A DNA stretch of 32,090 bases, from positions 1-32,090 of the forward strand of contig JAGCWQ010000213.1 of the NCBI GenBank assembly GCA_017961765.1. The letters run 5' to 3'. Every line of letters starts with the position of its first letter. Within the stretch, counting starts at the first letter, position 1. Below are positions 25,293-32,090 of this stretch, piece after piece. The notes below the pieces were generated by a model. The model did no database searches, was not told the origin of the DNA, and worked only from the letters and a program-made list of their open reading frames with translations. The position numbers and the translations under genes were made by a program. This DNA comes from Paludibacteraceae bacterium (lineage in GTDB: Bacteria; Bacteroidota; Bacteroidia; Bacteroidales; Paludibacteraceae).

Positions 25293-26372
25293 TTACATGA
25301 TTTTCGCCTTCATGGCTTCGATAATCTCGTCTGGCGTGTAAACGATGCCACCCAAACGACCAAAGTGCTCAACCTTGACCTTTCCGTTGACGGCGAGGCG
25401 GATATCCTCCACCATTTGTCCAGCGTTCAACTCGACGCTCAACATGGACTTCACTTGGTCTGCGTATTTTGCAATGGCTTTTGTAGGGAAAGGCCACAAC
25501 GTGATAGGACGGAGCAATCCGACCTTGATGCCTTGCGCACGAGCGAGCTCTACCGCCTTTTGACAGATACGTGCGGAAGAACCGAATGCTACGAACAAAT
25601 ATTCTGCGTCTTCGCACATGTACTCTTCATAACGAACCTCGTTCTCCTCGATGGTCTTGTATTTTCTTTGGAGATGGTTGTTGCGCTCTTCCATTACGGC
25701 AGGATCCAACTCGAGGGAAGTGATGACGTTACGCTCCCTGTTCTTCTTCTTCCCGACGGCAGCCCAAGGACACTCTTTTTCAATCTCCTCGTCTGTTCTT
25801 CTTGGCTTGAAAGGAGGAAGAACTACTTTTTCCATCATTTGTCCGATGACACCATCAGCCAAGATGATAGCTGGGTTTCTATATTTGAATGCCAAGTCGA
25901 AAGCCAAGCCTACGAAATCGGCCATTTCCTGAACGGAAGCTGGAGCCAAGGCGATGAGACGATAGTCTCCGTGACCACCACCTTTGACAGTCTGGAAGTA
26001 ATCTGCTTGGCTAGGTTGGATGGTACCCAAACCAGGACCTCCACGCATGACATTGACGATAAGTGCAGGAAGTTCTGCACCGGCAAGGTAGGAGATACCC
26101 TCCTGCTTGAGGCTGACGCCAGGGCTGGAGGAGGAAGTCAGTACCTTCTTTCCTGTTCCGGCACCGCCATATACCATATTAATTGCGGCAATTTCACTTT
26201 CTGCTTGGAGGACGTTCATACCCGTTGTCTTCCAAGGCTCAATCTCCATAAGGGTTTCCAAAACCTCTGACTGTGGAGTGATAGGGTAGCCGAAGTATCC
26301 ATCACAACCGCAACGGATGGCTGCGTGTGCAATCGCTTCGTTTCCCTTCATTAATTTTATTTCTTCGCTCAT
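25293..26372 (-). CDS. vorB: 2-oxoacid:acceptor oxidoreductase, alpha subunit (VorB/KorA-like)
   Basis: The 359-residue alpha subunit. MKGNEAIAHAAIRCGC and GYPITPQSEV are the usual pyrimidine-binding domain features; AESEIAAINMVYGGAGTG carries the glutamate that activates thiamine diphosphate. The C-terminal part (LRPITLWPFPTKAI, VELNAGQMVEDIR) is typical. Public annotation of this Bacteroidales type is usually 3-methyl-2-oxobutanoate dehydrogenase subunit VorB, but close relatives act as 2-oxoglutarate:ferredoxin oxidoreductase and the substrate here is not proven. An 82-base gap containing a small perfect hairpin separates it from the ferredoxin subunit. Confidence 0.9.
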   Translation of the reverse strand: MSEEIKLMKGNEAIAHAAIRCGCDGYFGYPITPQSEVLETLMEIEPWKTTGMNVLQAESEIAAINMVYGGAGTGKKVLTSSSSPGVSLKQEGISYLAGAELPALIVNVMRGGPGLGTIQPSQADYFQTVKGGGHGDYRLIALAPASVQEMADFVGLAFDLAFKYRNPAIILADGVIGQMMEKVVLPPFKPRRTDEEIEKECPWAAVGKKKNRERNVITSLELDPAVMEERNNHLQRKYKTIEENEVRYEEYMCEDAEYLFVAFGSSARICQKAVELARAQGIKVGLLRPITLWPFPTKAIAKYADQVKSMLSVELNAGQMVEDIRLAVNGKVKVEHFGRLGGIVYTPDEIIEAMKAKIM

Positions 26373-26405
26373 GTCTGATGATAATTTTCTGATTCTTGTT
26401 TTGTG

Positions 26406-26420
26406 GAGGGCATTGCCCTC
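26406..26420. repeat. Isolated REP-like hairpin inside the oxidoreductase operon
   Basis: GAGGGC-att-GCCCTC, a perfect 6-bp stem with a 3-base loop, in the only sizeable gap of the operon, between the ferredoxin and alpha subunit genes. Its core matches the AGGGC-gtt-GCCCT hairpin of the array at 6977-7371. It is not followed by a T run in either direction, so it is not a terminator; it might affect mRNA stability. Confidence 0.6.
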
Positions 26421-26454
26421 GTTCGGAGTCTATCCTTCTTAGTAAACGTCTTTG

Positions 26455-26682
26455 TTAGTCAACTTTTACTTTATAGACGGAGATACATCCGTCCGGACAA
26501 ACGATACCGCAACTTGCGCATCCCACGCAAGCGTCCTCATTCGCCATTTGGGCATAATTGTAACCTTTTGAGTTTACTTGTTTTGACATGGCAATTACTT
26601 TTGCCGGACAAGCTACTACGCAGAGACGGCATCCTTTGCACCTCTCTTTGTTCACAACGATAGCACCTTTTATTTTCGCCAT
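26455..26682 (-). CDS. 2-oxoacid:acceptor oxidoreductase, 4Fe-4S ferredoxin-type delta subunit
   Basis: A 75-residue protein with two complete 4Fe-4S motifs: CKGCRLCVVACP and CVGCASCGIVCP. It passes electrons from the catalytic subunits to free ferredoxin. It is first in the four-gene operon, 82 bases before the alpha subunit gene. The -7 promoter element at 26721-26728 gives a leader of about 33 nt. The order delta-alpha-beta-gamma is usual for Kor/Vor-type operons in Bacteroidales as I recall. Confidence 0.93.
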   Translation of the reverse strand: MAKIKGAIVVNKERCKGCRLCVVACPAKVIAMSKQVNSKGYNYAQMANEDACVGCASCGIVCPDGCISVYKVKVD

Positions 26683-26720
26683 TTTTTAATATATGATTTG
26701 ATATTCTTTAGTATTGCCTG

Positions 26721-26728
26721 CAAAATTA
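26721..26728 (-). promoter_or_regulatory. -7 element of the 2-oxoacid oxidoreductase operon
   Basis: The minus strand reads TAATTTTG (TAnnTTTG), 39 bases upstream of the ferredoxin-type subunit start. A TTTC lies 18 bases upstream in place of the -33 TTTG. Confidence 0.55.
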
Positions 26729-26798
26729 CGGCTTTTGAAAGAGAAAGAAAAATCTTTTTGTGAAAATTCATCTTATTTCGCTTGATATGTGATTTTTG

Positions 26799-26890
26799 AG
26801 AGCCAATTGAGGTCTTTCAAAAGAGTCTATCGTTCGTTTCTTCTCATCGGGGCTTTTCGCACCCATAGATAGTTCCCTGCCCACGGCTCT
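26799..26890. other. Possible structured RNA region
   Basis: In the gap of 615 bases (26683-27297) before the LRR gene, AGAGCC (26799-26804) and GGCTCT (26885-26890) can close a 92-base domain. Inside are CTATC (26827-26831) with GATAG (26868-26872), a short TCTTT/AAAGA hairpin and a GGG/CCC hairpin. On the plus strand the closing stem is followed by TTCTTTTAAAA. I see no promoter of the Bacteroides type for it on either strand, so it remains a weak candidate. Confidence 0.2.
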
Positions 26891-26959
26891 TTCTTTTAAA
26901 ACTATTTGATTTTGTTTGAATATAATCCAGCATGTCATTGGAGGGACTTTTAAGTTTAT

Positions 26960-26995
26960 AGGCTGGAAGCCTTCGTATTACCTAATATTTAGGTA
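26960..26995. other. Two small palindromes upstream of the LRR gene
   Basis: AGGCT-gga-AGCCT (26960-26972), of REP-like form, and TACCTAA-tat-TTAGGTA (26979-26995), a perfect 17-base palindrome. They lie about 300 bases upstream of the LRR gene. The second could be an operator; neither is followed by a T run. The rest of 26683-27297 shows nothing I can name, and I find no convincing promoter for the LRR gene. Confidence 0.35.
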
Positions 26996-27297
26996 TTGTT
27001 GAGTTCAATGGCGCAAATGACATTCTAGAAACGTGAATCCGCAAGTTGCTTCTCGTTCGCTTGATTTCCAACGAATGGTTTGTAAATCCCAATATTTTTC
27101 CTAAAATTTGTAGCGTAGTTACATAGGTCTAGGATAAGGGTGTTTGTGTTGTTAATATGTTGTAAACAATTAGAATGCAAAATGTTTTTATGCAGATGTC
27201 TTATGAATTCAATTCAGCCAATTGGTTCTGCCTCATAAAAAGAATCTTATGACAATAAACATAGAAGGTCAAACCGTTTGAAAAGGTATTTAGGAAG

Positions 27298-29424
27298 ATG
27301 ACTCAAAAGCAGATGAAACTAATCAAATTAATGTTCGTCCTATCCGCATTGTTCTTTTGTAATGGAACACATGCCGACAACAGGATCACCATAGGAAGTG
27401 GGGACAAGGGGATATTTTATAGATTTGACACCTTGAACCATGTCATGTATGTTGATGGGAAAGGCCTTGACAGAGGAGATGAAGGCTGGTTTTATGATGA
27501 TCTATATAAGGATTCGTGTCGTAAATATTTCATAGACACGAAGGAAATTGTTTTCGGCAAAGATGTGGAAGGTGTGGGTTTTGAAGCCTACCAAGGCTTT
27601 CCTCAACTCAAGGCAGTTACCTTCTTAGGCAATACCCAAAGGATCGGCAGTAGGGCTTTTGCGGAGTGTACGGGTTTGGAGAGGGTGACGTTGCCCATAT
27701 CTATGCAGACTATTGGCGATCGTGCATTTGAAGACTGCTCGGCTCTTTCGGATGTCAAGTTTCCGCAGGCGTTGGATTCCATAGAGGCAGACGCATTTGC
27801 ACGCACAGCCTTGAAGGAGGCGCATCTTCCTCAAAACCTCAGGCATATCGGCAAGCAAGCTTTGGCTGGACTGGTACTGAGCTCCGTGCGTTTGCCGGAT
27901 TCTTTAAAGGTGTTGCCGGGCGGTCTCTTCCTTTTCTCAAAAATCGGCGAGCTTTATATTCCATCTACAGTGAATCGGATCGAGCCGATGGCCTTTGCGG
28001 GAGTCTTCCAGGTTAAAAGGGTTTATTTGAATTGGAATCGTCCTGAGGATGTTGACGTGAGCATATCCTCTTTTGATTTTTCGGGTATGGACTCGATGGA
28101 GTTTGTGGTGCCGGATGGAACTTTTGACTTGTATTACGGAAAACTGGACGATGAACTGAATTTTCCTTCCTCTTGCCGAATCACGGAAAAATCGGCACTT
28201 GCCCGAAAAGGTGACTTCCGTTGGCGATTGGAAAGAAAGACGCTGATGGTGGATAAGGCTGATTTCAACTATGTTTCAAATCTTGATTGCGACTATTTTG
28301 ACGAGAAATTAAAGTATGATAAAGTCAAAAAGTTGGTTATAAACGAAGGTATTACTCGTCTTCCTTATGGCTTTTGCCGTAATCTGGGCGTAGTGGAGGA
28401 GATTCACCTGCCAGCCTCTTTACGAGAGATTGCTTGTGAAGGGTTGTTGACTTACAACAGGGTGCGGTGTAGCGTCTCTCCAGCCAATCCCTTTTATGTG
28501 GTGCAGGATGGATTTCTTTTTGACATGCGGGATTCTTCCATTGTGCTGTTTCCCAAAGGTCCAAAGGAGATGAACATCCCTGCGTATGTAAAGTCTATTC
28601 GTTCCTCTGCATTTTTGGGCTGTTGTTTTGATTCGGTTAGCGTCGATGAGAAAAACCCTTATTTTTCGGCACGAAAGAATGTACTTTTCAGTAAGCGTTT
28701 CGACACGCTGTACTATTATGCGTGCGGTCGGAAACAGAAAGAATATGTCATTCCCGAAACCGTCACTACGATTGGTGACTTTGCCTTCTCCGGCCAAAAG
28801 TCGTTGGAGAACGTCCGATTTGGCGGAGGCGTGAGGAGGATCGGTAATTGTGCTTTTTTAATCTCTGGACTACGGAAGGTGGTCTTGCCGCCGTCAGTTG
28901 AATATCTGGGCATTGAAGTCTTCTCGTACAACACCCAATTGGAATATGTGGATCTTTCCTCCACGAAGATCAAGACATTGAACAGAGGGCTCTTCGTTAA
29001 TTGCAGTAAAATGACAGACGTATTGTTGCCCAATGGTTTGGAGTCGATATTGGAATATAGTTTTGGGGATACGCAGCGCCTAAAAAAGATTGATCTGCCC
29101 TCCTCTCTAAAAATCATACGGTCACCCTTTGATGGTTCGGCAATCACAACCCTCCAGATTCCTGATAGTGTGATATGGATTTATGACCCATTGAGTTCAA
29201 AAACTAAAGATGTATATTTGGATTGGCGTGGAGGTTCAGTCTATAACGATGTCTATATAATGGGGAATAACGACTACAACTATACGAAGGAGAGTGAATA
29301 TAGGTATTTCGATATGGTCTATTTAGTCCCAAAACTGTATGTCCCAGAAGAAAATGATTGGAAGTTTTGGAAAGAAGAATACAAAATGGACATAAGAACC
29401 AATGGTAGACTTTACTTAAAATGA
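27298..29424 (+). CDS. BspA-like leucine-rich-repeat secreted protein
   Basis: A 708-residue exported protein built of BspA/LRR_5-type repeats. After a signal peptide (MKLIKLMFVLSALFFCNGTHA from the second Met; the first Met is five codons earlier) comes a short N-terminal region, then repeats of about 23 residues with the pattern IGSRAFAECTGLERVTLP, IGDRAFEDCSALSDVKFP, IEADAFARTALKEAHLP and so on. A second repeat block runs from about 340 to 650, after a linker around 290-340. No cell-wall anchor, lipobox or sorting domain is visible. BspA-like proteins bind host matrix proteins or other bacteria; that role is inferred from the family. It stands alone in a gene-poor stretch, with 615 bases of non-coding DNA before it and 356 after. 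Confidence 0.9.
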   Translation: MTQKQMKLIKLMFVLSALFFCNGTHADNRITIGSGDKGIFYRFDTLNHVMYVDGKGLDRGDEGWFYDDLYKDSCRKYFIDTKEIVFGKDVEGVGFEAYQGFPQLKAVTFLGNTQRIGSRAFAECTGLERVTLPISMQTIGDRAFEDCSALSDVKFPQALDSIEADAFARTALKEAHLPQNLRHIGKQALAGLVLSSVRLPDSLKVLPGGLFLFSKIGELYIPSTVNRIEPMAFAGVFQVKRVYLNWNRPEDVDVSISSFDFSGMDSMEFVVPDGTFDLYYGKLDDELNFPSSCRITEKSALARKGDFRWRLERKTLMVDKADFNYVSNLDCDYFDEKLKYDKVKKLVINEGITRLPYGFCRNLGVVEEIHLPASLREIACEGLLTYNRVRCSVSPANPFYVVQDGFLFDMRDSSIVLFPKGPKEMNIPAYVKSIRSSAFLGCCFDSVSVDEKNPYFSARKNVLFSKRFDTLYYYACGRKQKEYVIPETVTTIGDFAFSGQKSLENVRFGGGVRRIGNCAFLISGLRKVVLPPSVEYLGIEVFSYNTQLEYVDLSSTKIKTLNRGLFVNCSKMTDVLLPNGLESILEYSFGDTQRLKKIDLPSSLKIIRSPFDGSAITTLQIPDSVIWIYDPLSSKTKDVYLDWRGGSVYNDVYIMGNNDYNYTKESEYRYFDMVYLVPKLYVPEENDWKFWKEEYKMDIRTNGRLYLK

Positions 29425-29780
29425 GTAGGATAATCCCTCAAAATTGTGAAGTTGTCGGGAGGTAGTTTGTTGATAACGATGAACGTGTTATCTCAGATAA
29501 ACAGGAAGCAGTATGAAGAGTCTTATAGTGACTATAAGATTCCATTGCTTGCCAGTCTTTGTTTCAGACATTACTGCAAAGGTTGTAATTGTGTTTGAAA
29601 CGAATTTTCACATAGCTTGATGTTGTTAAGTGGTTTCCTTATGACTATGTACTCACAAATATTGTAGGCAACCCGTTGGTGTAATTAAATTTACAATAAA
29701 AAAACACATATATGCATAATTTCAGTCAAAACAAATCCGAATCTGCCATTTGTTCGTATCTTCTTTTATAGCCCACGTTT
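29425..29780. other. Intergenic region with short hairpins, no convincing gene
   Basis: It contains TCTTATAG-tga-CTATAAGA (29521-29539), a perfect 8-bp hairpin, and GATAAC...GTTATC just before it, neither with a T run. A 39-codon frame at 29479-29598 starting MNVLSQINRKQYEES and a short coding-looking piece near 29635-29685 (KWFPYDYVLTNIVGNPLV) are in different frames. Both may be remnants of a decayed gene, but neither is supported well enough to call. Confidence 0.3.
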
Positions 29781-30401
29781 TCATTTTTCTGATTCCATAC
29801 GTTTCCCAAGTCGTTCGGCGGATTCGCGGATGAAGCGGGGAATGTTCGACCAGACAGAGTGGTAGTTGTAGCCTCCGTTCTTCATCTCGTCTATGGCGTC
29901 GTCTGGTGTCCATCCTTGGCGTAGTATGCGGTACATTGCGCAAAGGGTTCCCGTGCGGTCTGCTCCGTGTTGGCAGTGCACCAAGACAGGGACGGCATTG
30001 GGGTCGTCCAAGATGGAGAGAAACTCCTCGACGTACTTGTCCTTCATGTTGGCGGTGAAGATTTCTATGCGTCTCGCCTTCAACGGCAAGTCTCCGATCT
30101 CGTCCGAGTCGGAATGGTTGTCACGTAGGTTGATGATGGTCTTTATTCCGAGTTTCTCAAGATTTGCCATTCCCTCGGCTGTTGGTTGGGCACTGCGATA
30201 GAGGTTGTCCGAGACCTTGTGGAGATTGGGAACGCCGGCAAGCGTTATCGGTTTCGCCCATTTTGTCGGGCGAATTGTCGTCGTTTCAGTTTTTGTTGAG
30301 TTGCTTTTCTCGATGGCGTGCACAGATGCAACCGCTATTCCTATAATGACTAGGCAGAGGATGGCGGGCTTTATAGCTTGTCTTGTGAATATCTTTTTCA
30401 T
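29781..30401 (-). CDS. Exported dual-specificity/tyrosine phosphatase-like protein
   Basis: A 206-residue protein with an N-terminal signal peptide or membrane anchor (IKPAILCLVIIGIAVASVHA) and a cysteine phosphatase domain. The P-loop is HCQHGADRTG (Cys143 nucleophile, Arg149), a complete CX5R motif. Upstream are LYRSAQPTAEGMANLEKLGIKTIINLRD, typical of the DSP/PFA-type phosphatases, whose members act on phosphotyrosine or on inositol and other small phosphates. The domain would lie outside the cytoplasm. The promoter at 30458-30489 is a full consensus match. No neighbouring kinase or substrate gene is in the window. Confidence 0.88.
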   Translation of the reverse strand: MKKIFTRQAIKPAILCLVIIGIAVASVHAIEKSNSTKTETTTIRPTKWAKPITLAGVPNLHKVSDNLYRSAQPTAEGMANLEKLGIKTIINLRDNHSDSDEIGDLPLKARRIEIFTANMKDKYVEEFLSILDDPNAVPVLVHCQHGADRTGTLCAMYRILRQGWTPDDAIDEMKNGGYNYHSVWSNIPRFIRESAERLGKRMESEK

Positions 30402-30457
30402 CTCTATCTTAATTTCTATTTTGCTTGTTTATAAAATTGGAAAAATCCGTCTCCCTG

Positions 30458-30489
30458 CAAATCTAATGATTCTTTTTGTAATTGACAAA
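30458..30489 (-). promoter_or_regulatory. Promoter of the phosphatase gene
   Basis: On the minus strand TTTG (30486-30489), 20 bases, TAGATTTG (30458-30465): a full Bacteroides-type promoter. The leader is about 50 nt. Confidence 0.65.
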
Positions 30490-30562
30490 GTCGGGGATTT
30501 TTATGGGAAAATTTGGGAGGATTCAGGTGGGGGACTCTGCGTAAAATGGTTGGAGTTTATAC

Positions 30563-30646
30563 AAAAAATAATGGGGAACTTCACAGACCCCCATTATTCC
30601 ATTTAATCTAAACCTTAACTATGAAAAAATCTACCTATTTTGTTTG
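30563..30646 (-). ncRNA. Candidate small RNA, copy 1
   Basis: About 84 nt on the minus strand. The 5' part is GCAAACAAAATAGGTAGATT, then TTTTCATAGTTAAGGTTTAG and an AT-rich linker. The 3' part is a terminator hairpin AATAATGGGG-loop-CCCCATTATT (stems 30589-30598 and 30567-30576) followed by TTTT. The loop contains TGTGAA. It has a promoter directly upstream (30652-30684). The 5' half is nearly identical to copies 2 and 3, while the terminator stem has a quite different sequence that still pairs. No conserved reading frame runs through the copies. Confidence 0.6.
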
Positions 30647-30651
30647 CACTA

Positions 30652-30684
30652 CAAAGATACGGCAAAAATGTAGACGTATGCAAG
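30652..30684 (-). promoter_or_regulatory. Promoter of small RNA copy 1
   Basis: On the minus strand CTTG (30681-30684), 21 bases, TATCTTTG (30652-30659). The -7 part is exact, the -33 has one change from TTTG. CTTGCA is conserved at this place in all three copies. Confidence 0.6.
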
Positions 30685-30689
30685 TGTTT

Positions 30690-31243
30690 TTGAGACGAAA
30701 TTATGTTGTTTAACTAATTTTAACCGAATTTCGTCGATTTTGCTCTCTTCGCTTGATCTAGGTCATCTCAACGAAGGGGAAAAGCTCGAAATGTGAAAAA
30801 TTCTTAACGCCTCTATGTGGGTGGTGATCCTTAAAATTGATAGAAATAGTTCGAAAAATTGTGGCGGTGGCTATTTTTTTTGCTTTTGACGGATCTGTGT
30901 TTGTCTTTGTGGAGTAAGGAGGACGTTTGTAATTCTCTTTTTTTGTCCTGCCTCAGTCCGTTGGAAGGGCGATAGACTTTTCCCAAGGAAATGACACGGG
31001 GATTTCGTTTGACTTTTCTCGTATAACTGAAATTCGTGTAATGGAGAATGGGGCAGAAGGGATCGGCAGGAAGCCCACCCCCTAATATTGATGATGCGTA
31101 GCCTTCCCTCCTATGGGCAGACGAATCTCCTCCAATGGCATTTGGGATTAAATCCAAACAGATTCGATTCTAAGAGTCTTAACTGAAAGATTCGTGGGGG
31201 TGTTGAGTGGTTGTCTATACTAATATGGAGTGGGTCCGGCTCT
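30690..31243. other. Intergenic region without a convincing gene
   Basis: Between the first small-RNA promoter and the paired 36-bp repeats I see no recognisable gene, RNA or repeat. A 108-codon frame on the minus strand (31157-30831) has a basic, low-complexity C-terminus and no recognisable domain, and I do not call it. Confidence 0.4.
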
Positions 31244-31344
31244 TTTGTTTAAGTCGTGTTTTGTAGGGCTGTTGCAATTCACGCTTTAACATAGCTCCAG
31301 CATCAGCATTTGTTTAAGTCGTGTTTTGTAGGGCTGTTGCAATT
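31244..31344. CRISPR. Possible minimal CRISPR array: two 36-bp repeats, one 29-bp spacer
   Basis: The 36 bases from TTTGTTTAAGTCGTG to GGGCTGTTGCAATT occur twice without a mismatch (31244-31279 and 31309-31344), separated by a unique 29-base segment (31280-31308). The repeat/spacer sizes fit CRISPR types II and VI-B. The repeat's second half (TTTTGTAGGGCTGTTGCAAT) resembles, from memory, the TTTTG-GGGCT-TTACAAC half of type VI-B repeats from Prevotella. There is no cas gene in the window and no further repeat at the expected spacing on either side. It may be a remnant, an orphan array, or a simple 65-bp tandem duplication. Confidence 0.45.
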
Positions 31345-31376
31345 GAGTGGGTGCGTAATCTCTAGGGGGAGGGCAT

Positions 31377-31459
31377 AAAAAAATCCAAGGGGGTTTCACA
31401 ACTCCCTTGGATCGTGTTAATTAAAACCTTAACTATGAAAAATCTACCTCTTTTGTTTG
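31377..31459 (-). ncRNA. Candidate small RNA, copy 2
   Basis: About 83 nt on the minus strand, with 5' part GCAAACAAAAGAGGTAGATT, then TTTCATAGTTAAGGTTTTAA. The terminator hairpin is ATCCAAGGG-loop-CCCTTGGAT (31383-31412), loop containing TTGTGAA, followed by TTTTTT. Copy 3 is nearly identical. Relative to copy 1 the stem sequence is wholly changed but still pairs. Confidence 0.6.
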
Positions 31460-31464
31460 CATTG

Positions 31465-31496
31465 CAAAGGTGACACTTTTTTTTATTCTGTGCAAG
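31465..31496 (-). promoter_or_regulatory. Promoter of small RNA copy 2
   Basis: On the minus strand CTTG (31493-31496), 20 bases, CACCTTTG (31465-31472). The -7 element has one change (T to C at its first base) from TAnnTTTG, so this promoter is probably weaker than that of copy 1. Confidence 0.45.
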
Positions 31497-31540
31497 CATT
31501 TGGACATATTTCTTTTGGAAAAAGTCAATTTTCTTTCTTC

Positions 31541-31910
31541 TGATGATGCCTGATAGTGGTTGCTGTTTATTCTATATGTTTGAATAATAGTAATTTGTAT
31601 GATAATATTTGGTTGTTTTCAAATTTTGATAAAATTTGATTTTATCTGACTTTTTTGGCTCTTTTAGGGTCTATGTGATCCTCTATTTTCTTTCCCTTCC
31701 TCGTGAATTAGGGGATAAATTCGTTTTTGCTTTTGAAAACCTTGCGAAATGTCAATTTGGCTTTTCTTCAATCATCCTGAAGGTATATTTGCCCAGGTTG
31801 CCTGGTTGAAAAATGCGGGGTGGTGATTTTTGAGTTGGACTTCGATTTAGAAATGCGACTTGTTTTGTGTAAATACGGGGAGAAAGGGTTTGATTTTGAG
31901 GGGATGGCAC
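31541..31910. other. Intergenic region, nothing recognised
   Basis: AT-rich sequence between small-RNA copies 2 and 3. I see no gene, repeat or hairpin of note in it. Confidence 0.4.
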
Positions 31911-31994
31911 AAAAAAAATCCAAGGGGGTTTCACAACTCCCTTGGATCATGTTAATTAAAACCTTAACTATGAAAAATCTACCTATTTTGTTTG
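31911..31994 (-). ncRNA. Candidate small RNA, copy 3
   Basis: About 84 nt on the minus strand. GCAAACAAAATAGGTAGATT and the following TTTCATAGTTAAGGTTTTAA match copies 1 and 2; the terminator is ATCCAAGGG-loop-CCCTTGGAT (31918-31947) with an eight-base T run. Similarity to copy 2 continues past the promoter to about 32073, so these two arose by duplication of a unit of about 160 bp. Confidence 0.6.
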
Positions 31995-31999
31995 CGTTG

Positions 32000-32031
32000 C
32001 AAAGGTGACACTTTTTTTTATTCTGTGCAAG
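32000..32031 (-). promoter_or_regulatory. Promoter of small RNA copy 3
   Basis: On the minus strand CTTG (32028-32031), 20 bases, CACCTTTG (32000-32007), as in copy 2. Confidence 0.45.
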
Positions 32032-32090
32032 CATTTTGGGATATTTCTTTTGAAAAAATCAATTTTCTTCTTCTCGATAGAATGAAATAA

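Noticed and set aside
24639-26270. 543-codon plus-strand frame opposite the oxidoreductase genes
   Set aside because: It lies antisense to two clear enzyme subunits with intact motifs; the translation has no domain and mirrors codon bias of the real genes.
29479-29598. 39-codon frame MNVLSQINRKQYEES after the LRR gene
   Set aside because: Too short, no recognisable family, and overlapping hairpins; described only in the region entry.
30831-31157. 108-codon minus-strand frame in the right-hand intergenic region
   Set aside because: No domain or signal peptide, a basic low-complexity C-terminus, and no promoter in front; it may be chance in a GC-richer patch. Kept as non-coding, with doubt.
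31431-31982. Short plus-strand peptide MKNLPLLFALQR / MKNLPILFALQR in small-RNA copies 2 and 3
   Set aside because: Copy 1 has the same DNA but a different frame (MKKSTYFVCTT), so the peptide is not conserved; the strand with promoter and terminator is the other one.
30690-32090. tracrRNA-like anti-repeat for the 36-bp repeats
   Set aside because: I looked for a stretch complementary to the repeat in the surrounding non-coding DNA, including the small RNAs, and found none of useful length.

Overview
The window looks like a chromosomal segment of a Bacteroidota bacterium, most likely order Bacteroidales; I cannot name the genus. The reasons are the LpxC-FabZ fusion encoded between lpxD and lpxA, promoters of the Bacteroides type (TTTG about 33 bases and TAnnTTTG about 7 bases before the start of transcription) in front of many genes, few clear Shine-Dalgarno sites, and a four-gene 2-oxoacid:ferredoxin oxidoreductase operon typical of anaerobic gut Bacteroidales.

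Layout. 1-6500 (minus strand): a helicase-nuclease pair resembling AddA and AddB, followed by the start of an unrecognised gene that runs off the left edge. 6501-7842: about 1.3 kb without genes, filled with REP-like hairpins. It holds a four-unit tandem array with an exact 97-bp period, flanked by two copies of a 96-99 bp multi-hairpin block. Next to it (7852-8307) is an intact single-domain Y1 transposase of the REP-associated type (RAYT) with its own consensus promoter. 8437-11612 (minus): two paralogous membrane proteins downstream of a SpoIID/LytB-domain protein. 11800-17284 (plus): pyrF, an HD phosphohydrolase, lpxD, lpxC/fabZ and lpxA, that is pyrimidine synthesis plus the first steps of lipid A synthesis. 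17499-19054 (plus): a secreted TPR protein and a cysteine-motif protein. 19127-19209 (minus): tRNA-Leu(CAG). 19314-23714 (minus): a small helix-turn-helix-like protein, a von Willebrand A-domain lipoprotein, dihydroorotase and a polyprenol-phosphate mannosyltransferase-like enzyme. 23921-26682 (minus): the 2-oxoacid:ferredoxin oxidoreductase operon.

26683-32090 is gene-poor and accessory in character. It carries a BspA-like leucine-rich-repeat surface protein, an exported protein tyrosine/dual-specificity phosphatase, and then about 1.6 kb without a convincing gene. That last stretch holds three copies of what looks like one small-RNA family on the minus strand, about 85 nt each, with a promoter at one end and an intrinsic terminator at the other. 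Between copies 1 and 2 lie two exact 36-bp repeats separated by 29 bp, which look like a minimal CRISPR array without cas genes. The small-RNA family, the mini-CRISPR and the REP/RAYT region are the parts most worth following up; the rest is ordinary Bacteroidales housekeeping.
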